From the NCBI GenBank assembly GCA_012845835.1, contig JABAKD010000002.1:18475629-18539628 (forward strand): 64,000 bases of DNA, read 5' to 3'. The translations under genes were made by a program, and so were the position numbers. Shown here one piece after another: positions 56,561 through 64,000 of this stretch (position 1 is the stretch's first letter; every line of letters starts with the position of its first letter). The stretch is from Undaria pinnatifida. Taxonomy: Eukaryota > Sar > Phaeophyceae > Laminariales > Alariaceae. The notes under the pieces were generated by a model. That model was not told where the DNA came from. It did not search any database and worked only from the letters and a program-made list of their open reading frames with translations.

Positions 56561-57523
56561 GTCTCTCGAACGTCCTGTGGAGCACACACTAGGAAAAGGT
56601 CTCAGAATTGAGCATATGTGGTACCTGGGTCGGTGTTGGTCGGATCAAAAAGTAGCCGTCATGGAGCTCTCGACACACAGGAGGCCAAGAGCCTCCATTT
56701 TGTCGCAGACGCCATGACTGAGAACGTCGGTAACCTTATTAACTTGTAGGGCCGCCGTGTTGCCGCTAAAGCTTTCCGTGCCGATGACCCCAACAAGCCG
56801 GCCTGCAATCCTCATGGCTTGGGTTCCATTTATCAATAATATCGCAGAGATCGTGGCCACCGATTGGTGGAAAGTGACAGTCTTTCGAATCGTATTTTTT
56901 TTTTCAAAACTGAAGTCGAATTATTGAACCTGGGGGGCAGGGGACGGACAAGATCCCCCGTGGCTTGATACCACGGACACTGGTTGCGCAGGTGGATGTA
57001 AATGGGTGAAAATAGCAGTTTAATTGAAAAACACGCACAACGTACTTTTGTTTGTCTATAAGTGTTGGTGTGTGAGTGTAGTAAGCGATTATGTGGGTGC
57101 ATGTGATATACCTGGCATATCATATGAATCTGCATATACAGCCCTTCAGGGTGGGCTAGTGTTATGGCACCCCCTTTCCCCCGGGGCGGCGTTATGATGT
57201 ATGACAGTTATCCCCTTATTACCTGGCAGGCGTTATCGCCTGCCTAAACGAATGGTTCCGCCCCCCCTTCGTTTAGAAGACACCCGGCGGACAGCAAGCA
57301 ACTCATACCTGAGATGTAACATCCAAGCAACCCTCGCGTGAGTATTTATTTATATAGTACAGAGCCAGAGGTACCCTGCATAGCTATAATCGGTCCCTTG
57401 GCCCATACTGCCCAAACCTAGTACACATGTGTGCGTACATTGATAGGTGCGATGGATTGTTGGACAAGTGGATGATACTGTGCTTGTTACGGGTGGTTAA
57501 TTCCCCCTCCCCCCCCCCCCCCC
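56561..57523. other. no gene recognised
   Basis: Contains the dispersed word TTCAGGGTGGGCTAGTGTTATGG at about 57,145 and ends in a run of about 16 C that abuts the LINE fragment. Confidence 0.45.
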
Positions 57524-58700
57524 ATCGTAAATTTCAATGGGAAGTGGGGAGAAGATGAACTACCGATCGAAGACCACTATACGTACCTTGGCGTAGAGAT
57601 TTTAAAGGGCTGGCCTTGGGATGCACACATAGCGAGGTAATACGAAAAGGTAAATCACAAGTAGGCAAGATGGATGCGATCCTAACAGACCCGCACCTTA
57701 ACACTAGGATTAATGTATGTATTCTGATTAATGTGATTGTACCAGATTTAGAGTGCAGGAGAAGAGTGGGAAGGGAACGCGAAATTCGTTAAACATCTGG
57801 AAACTGTGCAGATGACAACAGCTAAAAAGATACTAGGATGCTCAAGTACGACGAGTAATACAGTATTAAGAGCAGAACTAGGAATGTACCCACTTGAAAC
57901 AAATAGAGACGTGAGAAAGTTGAAATGGCAATATAAAGTAAATAATATGCCAGAAAAGAGGTTGCCAGCCATAGTTGATAATTCTGTATGGGAAGGGCGA
58001 GCTGGAATAAGATGGGATAACGCAGTCGAGAAAATATGGAAGGATACAGGTGGAGGCCAAGAAGAGGTAGTGTCGGCAGAGATTTTTGGCGGGTACAAAA
58101 CAGCAGTAAAAGAAAGAATAGAAGAGAGGGAAAGGCAAACGCTAAGAAATACAGCAAAAGAGAAGGAGCACTTAGATATACACGGGGGGTTGAGGGAAGA
58201 TATTCGAATGAAAACGTATCTGCACGGTCCAATGGACTACGCGAAAAAGCTGAAACTGCCATTTCGTGTAGGGGACCTGGACCTACCAGAAAGAAGAAAG
58301 AGATGTATCAGTAGTCAGGAGGAGGAGGACGTGGCTACGAATATGTGCCCATGTGGCACAACAATGGAAAGTAGGACTCACATAGTAGGAGAATGTGAAA
58401 TATACAAGAAGGAACGGGATGCCTTAGAGAAGATGAAGAAATTAGACGTATGTAACATGGAAGAGTTTGGCACAGAGAGAAGCGAGAAAACGATCGCTAT
58501 CCTAGGAGATAGATAGCGGCCGCAGACGGCGAAACAGGACGGGGATAGGATAACCAAACACTTTCTATGTAGTATATGGAAGAAGCGTAATGAGTGCCCA
58601 AATCTTGGAGGTGTCTCTATTAGGAGTAGGAACGGTGCTGCTCCATCTCGACAGGGGTGCGCGGTCAATGGTCACATGGCTAAGGCAAGCAACAAATGAG
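57524..58700 (+). mobile_element. LINE fragment: ORF2 C-terminal half
   Basis: Starting directly after a poly-C run, the plus strand encodes ELPIEDHYTYLGVEILKGWP, a damaged stretch, then from 57,770 a long clean frame: KHLETVQMTTAKKILGCSST, ELGMYPLETNRDVRKLKWQY, VGDLDLPERRKRC and a terminal zinc-knuckle-like MCPCGTTMESRTHIVGECE. An in-frame TAG at 58,514 interrupts the conserved end, after which the same frame continues (HFLCSIWKKRNECPNLGGVS) to TGA at 58,698. Frame changes and stops lie between 57,590 and 57,770. Only the post-polymerase part survives, the typical 5'-truncated LINE. The intact 236-codon part suggests a fairly young copy. Confidence 0.8.
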
Positions 58701-59600
58701 TACGCCCCCCCCCCGCCCCCTTAGCTATATATAACGTTGGCCTCCGTTGGCACCGACGCTGTAAAACATTATATGTATATTGGGGTTGGCGTTGGTTGGC
58801 GAAAACGCTATAAAACATGCCAATCACTGCGTGAGCTAGACAACCACAGGGTACCGTTTTTTTTTCTTGGCGGTTACCAGGATGGTTATGGAGTAGATCA
58901 TGTTGTGCGGGGTGGAGAACCCTGATTCCGCACAAGAGGAATGGTCGCATCAAGTAGTGTGAATATGGTAAGGCACCCACGAGGCAGTTACATAATAATG
59001 CCCATTGCTGTCTCTGGAGTGGCCACACCAGAAAACAAAGTAACTCGTTGGCGCTGCCATCCGTGAACAAGGAAGTAGGCACGAGGTGCCGAAGTCCGTC
59101 TTACGATGGGTTCTTGGAAGGATGCAGTTCACCCTGCATGCGACTCGCCGAACACCTCACGGCGCTTCGCGCATGGTGCAAGCAATGCCTGCCTGGTTGG
59201 TGAAAACCCGATGTGCTCCGTCTCGGCATAGTAGGGATGCGAGGGTCTATGGTCATACGACTACGGCCATGTACAAACTGAGTACGCCCTTCCCCCCCCC
59301 CCCTGGCCTTCCTTGTTACGGGTGGTTTACCCCCACTCCCCCCTACCCCTGCCCCCCATCAGCTCATACCTTCGTGTTGATGCACGCACACCAAATGGAG
59401 TAGCTCGGTAAGGCGTATAGTGCTTCAATAAGTAACCGACGTGAAAAGTAATGGCACACTAGGTGACACTGCAGAGTTCAGGGTCCAGACTATGAGGAGG
59501 ACCGGGATCCTCTCACCTGGAACTGGCTTGCCTGGTGTTTACGTTTTACCCTCGTTCGAAGCACCTCTCGTGCAGGTTCCGTGATCTGATAGTATGTCTT
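58701..59600. other. no gene; dispersed repeat copy and C-runs
   Basis: Bases 59,191-59,290 match 38,950-39,048. C-runs lie at about 58,706, 59,285 and 59,330. A 105-codon frame across the repeat is not recognised. Confidence 0.45.
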
Positions 59601-59787
59601 TTCTTTTTTTTTCATCCCATTTATTATTCTCGCACTACTCTCTCTCGCCCTCCCTCCCAGTAGTGACTCAGATCCGGGGTCACATAGCGAGCCCTCCTCC
59701 CTCCTCCCCACTACGGTACGCGCCTTTATTTTTATCGCGAAAATAACTCAGCATTTTCTTCCCTCGTCGACTCACGTCGAATTGTAA
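59601..59787 (-). mobile_element. SINE family 1, 3' fragment
   Basis: It matches the body of 26,995-27,335 and 35,126-35,452 (CATCCCATTTATTATTCTCG, ACTCAGATCCGGGGTCACAT, CAGCATTTTCTTCCCTCGTC) but lacks the tRNA-like head. It has the same orientation as the other copies. Confidence 0.75.
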
Positions 59788-61270
59788 CAATGCAGCCATA
59801 TAATATGAAGCGGTTCTATAGCGGTCAGAGCGGACGATCAACGAGGCAACAGGCGCGATCAAGGACACAGTGGGCACGGCAGTGCCCAAGGGGGGCTGGT
59901 AGAAGGCCATCACGGATCACTTTTCTTGCTCTTATTTGTCCTTCAGAGGGATATTTAGAAGCACCAGGTAGGCGAGGCAAGGACGCGAGACCATCTAAGG
60001 CCGCGAGGCCATCTTGTAGGATTTAGGTTTCCGCAAGCCCCGAATGGCATTCCTGGTGCGGGAGCCTAAGCACCTCCGTTTTCATGACAGAAACCCTTGC
60101 GATAACTTGACATCTGCTCACACAACTACCCCTGCGCATGGAACTGATCAGCACAACCACCACGCTTCGTTTTGTCCTTCCTAACGCTGCCGCTCCAGCA
60201 TTGGTAGAATGACAAAAATCATTATAATACTTGGAGATTACTGCCAAAATGATTTACGAGTTACATTATTGGTACACCACAAGTAGCATATAGTACGAGT
60301 TATCCTCCGCACGACGGGAGTCGGTCGAGGAAGGAAGGGATTGTGATGATTCCTAATCAAACCTTAGGGATATACCAAGTGGATAACCATGCCCTCTGGG
60401 CTTAACCAGCCCAAAATAGACCGCAAAAACGGGAGGGGGGGATGGAAACTTGAGCTTTTTTTCCATGTTTCACTGCAGGTTGTAAAAAATCCACTCTTGC
60501 GACAAAACGCCTCCGCGTTTCGCTACAAATAATGTCCAAAATATTATTTTACAAAAAAAAGAGGCATCGAGAAGAACTAGACAAGAGCGCCAACTACTAA
60601 CAATATATTTTCTATCGGTTCCTGCCCAATAACTTGGACGGGTTCGGTTTTCACCAAGGGGTTAATGCCGCGAAACATGGGGCCGCCCACGGTATTTTCG
60701 TAGCTGGGCACAACTACTACGAATTTCAGGGAGTTCAAGAGGTGTTGGCATACCGGAAGGGGCGGGAAAAAGGGGATCGGATGCGAAAAACTGGACTAAC
60801 TATTTAATCTGCTTTAATCTGCTACACGGACGCCTGCAACGGTAAGGGGCAAAGTACCACCTTTTTCGCGAAGTGCTTCTCGCCGACGGCGCTCCACAAC
60901 AAAAGCGAAGACTACACCGCCTAGGAAACCGAGAGCGCCTGCCCGTTGTTTATTCGCATACGAGAGGATTTTGGGGGGTTGTTGTTCCGTGATCTTGTGG
61001 TACAACAAGAGTTTACACCACTGGTTGGTAAGGATTACTGCTTGGAGATTGGAGATGTTTGTTTGCGCCGCTAGGTATAGGCCCACGTCGAAGGGAAAGG
61101 GGTGTGGTGCCGACTAAGCTGCGCGATCAAGGCAGTGAAGTATTGTAGTAGCTGGCCAGCGCCCAAGCGAAAGGCCAGACTGTGCAAAAAACGGGACTAA
61201 CTCTTTGACCTGCCACACCGAGGCGTGCTGCCGCAAGTCGACCTCGAAGCCGGTAGCACGTTTGGGCCGT
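59788..61270. other. no gene recognised
   Basis: No motif I can support. The last few hundred bases may belong to the pol part of the Gypsy fossil that follows but are too decayed to say. Confidence 0.4.
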
Positions 61271-61980
61271 CAAACGCGCCCGCGGTGATCTCTGGCCTAC
61301 CAAGTTCCTCATCTACTCCGACCACAAGGCGATTGAGAATACCACCAAGGTCGACGAGCTCAACGCTAGCGAACAACGCAGGGTGACGTACCTCTGCTCA
61401 TACTCCTATGCGTTGGAGTACCGAAAAGGCTCGTCAAACGGCAATGCCGACTTCCTTTCGAGTCTTCTGCAACCGGCTACCGACCTCGACCGCACCGGAC
61501 CCAACCGCCTCACCAACCCTGACACCATCAGCATCCTCCTCATCCAAGCCTGCGGTCTCACTGCAATCGAGCCGTTCACCCCGGGCATTGGCTTGGGTGG
61601 GCTCGTCCCACCCGCCTCCAGCTACTCCGACCCCATCCCCCCGTTCCCCTGCACCAACAACGATTTCGGCGAATTCCGCCCCCACGGACCGCGTGTGGAC
61701 ACTTCGGGTTCAACCTAGATTACTCGGTCATTCGTGGCCGCCATCGCTGCGCAAAACCCCGCCGTCGGATCGGCTCATAGTCTTCTCCTCGCCCCCAGCT
61801 TTATTCAAGCCCCCGACGCCGGCCGGATTGCTTCACACCTTCCCCTCGGCCACCGTTTTTCTCAAGGCCTTAACACCGACTCGCCTCGCCGCGTTTTCGT
61901 TGGTCCACGTTATGGTAAAGACCCAGCCGCGGCATTGCCTCACGGCATCCCCGCCGGCCCACGCTTAGTCCATAACTCGT
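61271..61980 (+). mobile_element. Ty3/Gypsy fossil, plus strand
   Basis: The plus strand shows an RNase H end: KFLIYSDHKAIENTTKVDEL, then SYALEYRKGSSNGNADFLSS. This corresponds to the D-H-K-A and A-D-x-L-S motifs that close Gypsy RNase H domains. A Pro/Thr-rich linker follows, resembling that of the minus-strand fossil at 52.8-56.5 kb, so both belong to related lineages. There is no integrase and no LTR. It is broken in several places and truncated on both sides. Confidence 0.65.
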
Positions 61981-62084
61981 GAAGAAAGCAAAATACACAA
62001 TTTCGGTATGGCCTTTCACTATCTCTGATTTTACCTGTGTCCGCACTTCGGTTCTCTTCCAAACAACCCATGCACGGACATTAA

Positions 62085-62460
62085 GCCGCTGGCTGGTATT
62101 CTACAGTACGCAAATTTTCCCTCTGGGGCGTTGTCTCTTTTCTGGTGTTCCTTTACTCACGCCCGTGCGTCCCACGCGCAGAGATTCAGTCGCTGGCTGG
62201 TATCCTGCAGTGCACTCGTTTTTTCTCTGTTCGGATGTTACCTTTTCTGGTGCTCCTTTGCTAACGCCCGTGCATTCCATGCGCAAGGATTTAGCTGTTA
62301 GCTGGTATCCTGCAGTGCCCGTGTTTTTTCTCAGTTCGGATGTTATCTTTTCTGGAGTCCCTTTCCTTGTGCCTCGCGTCCCATGCACAGAACTCCAGCT
62401 GCTGGCCGGTATCAGCCGCTGGCTGGTATCAGCCGCTGGTTGGTATTTTGCAGTGCACGT
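62085..62460. repeat. 104-bp tandem repeat
   Basis: GCTGGCTGGTATYCTGCAGT recurs at about 62,089, 62,192, 62,297 and 62,431, with CTCTTTTCTGGTG..CCTTT and CCCATGCGCA blocks between. The last unit has a local triplication of TATCAGCCGCTGGCTGG. The array is open on both strands (222 codons plus, 95 codons minus). The minus-strand peptide (TGVSKGAPEKVTSEQRKNEC) looks more hydrophilic, but there is no evidence that either is translated. Confidence 0.7.
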
Positions 62461-63351
62461 ATCCTTCTATCTCGGATGGTACCCCCTTTTGGCGTTTGTT
62501 TTGGTGCCCCTATATTGTGCTGCTTCCGGCGCACCACCGCTTAACCTGTCAATGGTTTCTACATTGTGCTCCTTTCCTTGTATTCTGCGTTCACTTATAC
62601 CAGTACTTGCTACTCGGCACTCTTTTGACTGTAAGCCAACGGATTAACTCCTACCAGAGAAGTCTTACCCTCAATCATTAATCATCAATCATCAATTACG
62701 AGGCGTGGGTTAGTCTATAGCCTCATTTGCTGTCGTTGTTTTGAATAGCAATATCATCTTCGATCCACTTCTTGATTTCCTGATGTCTCAGTTAGCCATC
62801 TCTATATCGTCGTGTGATCTGCATCTACGGCTATTCAGGGTGGGCTAATGTTATGGTTTGTCATCTGTATGCGCTATTTGTGTGAGCAATAGACCAACCG
62901 TCCATCCCTGTTGGTCAAAGGTATAATTTCTGTCTTTCAGAAACTGTCGTGTGATTCGGAAACTGTAGTGTGATTCGGAAACTGTCGTGCGATCCAGGAA
63001 ACGGCACGTACTTACACAAGCACGACAGTATAATGAGCCACGAAATTTGTGTAGTATGAATGTATACAACAATGGTAGCACCCGGTCTCGCGGCACGGCT
63101 TGATCTGATTCGCTGTGGTTAGATGGCGGCGCGATCGCATAAAGAGTAGAATAGTTCTTAGCAGCGCACTAGGATTCGATGTGGTTGGCTGTGTTTTGGT
63201 TTGGTCTGTATGCTACTTCAAGTAAGCAACACGTCACACGCGGGGCTTTGCGGTAGTGATTTACGTACAGCAGGATAGCAGCTTGCGCCGCCAATGCCGT
63301 TTGGTATGACGCGTTAGATCCCTTGCCAGTACGAGAGCCGGTTCTTGTAGC
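62461..63351. other. no gene recognised
   Basis: It includes the word CATCTACGGCTATTCAGGGT at about 62,820, a third copy of the dispersed motif, and a triple GATTCGGAAACTGTMGTG repeat at about 62,938-62,995. Confidence 0.45.
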
Positions 63352-63527
63352 TTGGCCGCGACCAAGCTACCACCACCCCCACCCTCCTCTGGTCACTCTC
63401 GTACCCAGACCCAATCAAGCAAGCCTTGCACGATAATAATAAGGGAGCTGCATCTCTCTGGGTTTTACACAGCTGACTACTGCGTAGTCAAGCGAAAGAC
63501 ACACCTCCTGTCCCCCTTCCGCGAATC

Positions 63528-63794
63528 ATGTCTTCAGAGATCTCCCAAGGCACATCATTACAGGTAGCACTTTTCGCCAAAACACTTGGGGTTGACGGGG
63601 CTCGTCAACAACTGAAAAAAACCCTACCCAATACACGTTATCATGGATGGAATGACGTTGTTGTTGGTTCTTTCAGTATAGTATTCGATGTGTGCCAAGA
63701 CCATAACTTCAGAAATATACGAGTATCAACTCTGAGAAAGGGCCAGGAATTCCTCTTCAATATCTTCAAGAGGAAGCGTAACGCCTCCACATAA
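63528..63794 (+). CDS. small unidentified ORF, 88 codons
   Basis: ATG 63,528 to TAA 63,794 gives a non-repetitive, mixed-composition peptide (MSSEISQGTSLQVALFAKTL, then DGARQQLKKTLPNTRYHGWN, ending FKRKRNAST) with a basic C-terminus and no membrane segment. It lies in unique-looking DNA at the window edge, and an overlapping frame at 63,352-63,567 is weaker. It could be an exon of a gene continuing past 64,000 or chance. I do not recognise a family. Confidence 0.3.
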   Translation: MSSEISQGTSLQVALFAKTLGVDGARQQLKKTLPNTRYHGWNDVVVGSFSIVFDVCQDHNFRNIRVSTLRKGQEFLFNIFKRKRNAST

Positions 63795-64000
63795 CAACTA
63801 GAGGGGGGAAACGGGGATACCAGCATAACAGAGTGGGGAGGATTCTTCACCTGTCATCGCGGGTTAATTTAAGAGTAGTACATACTACGACGTTGTTTCT
63901 CAAATCTTGTTTCCGTGTCAGGTGTACATCATAATAAGTAGATATATTTGATAGGTAATACTAAAAATACTTAAATGTACGCTACCTATCATCGTAGCAT

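Overview
This is eukaryotic nuclear DNA made almost entirely of mobile-element remains. I see no ribosomal RNA gene, no convincing intact tRNA gene, no operon-like gene packing and no ordinary host housekeeping gene. The coding traces that can be recognised are hAT-type DNA transposases with GT-AG introns, C-terminal parts of two LINEs, and Ty3/Gypsy remains. There are also three LTR-bounded elements without a recognisable pol, two apparent tRNA-derived SINE families, foldback elements and many minisatellites. The LINE and Gypsy pieces resemble types I associate with algae and other protists (brown algae come to mind), and TTAGGG arrays occur inside one repeat. The taxon remains a guess.

Layout. 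0.8-1.2 kb: LINE fragment (-). 2.6-3.1 kb: BED-finger-like N-terminal exon (+). 3.4-9.6 kb: a decayed hAT element (-) with probable terminal inverted repeats, containing a non-autonomous LTR element (4.4-7.7 kb) with a gag-like ORF, and ending in a long inverted duplication of its own catalytic exon at 8.7-9.3 kb. 9.85-11.9 kb: degenerate satellite rich in CGATCGAT and CCTATTG/CAATAGG. 13.2-13.7 kb: 117-bp minisatellite. 14.0-14.8 kb: third hAT remnant (-). 17.0-19.0 kb: roughly 320-bp tandem repeats split by a foldback element carrying TTAGGG arrays. 19.4-22.5 kb: LTR element without recognised pol. 22.9-31.0 kb: two diverged copies of a segment of about 2.6-4 kb, invaded by SINEs. 31-36 kb: SINE-rich DNA with one unidentified 205-codon ORF.

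36.4-43.9 kb holds the most notable feature. Six exons splice with canonical GT-AG sites and matching phases into a continuous 755-codon hAT transposase-like reading frame that keeps the hallmark motifs. It is either a recently active hAT element or a domesticated transposase gene. A 1.1-kb AACGTT/GTTAAC-rich repeat lies just downstream.

45.3-64 kb: a 90-bp tandem repeat; a TIR element hosting a second member of the first LTR family (46.6-49.2 kb, perfect 5-bp target duplication); a foldback element with roughly 290-bp arms (49.9-50.9 kb); a Ty3/Gypsy fossil (52.8-56.5 kb, -); a LINE 3' end (57.5-58.7 kb, +); a second Gypsy fossil (61.3-62.0 kb, +); a 104-bp tandem repeat; and one small unidentified ORF near the right edge.

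A signal that the annotated features do not explain is the 9-mer TACCAGGTA or its reverse complement. I counted 13 exact copies, against about 0.5 expected by chance.
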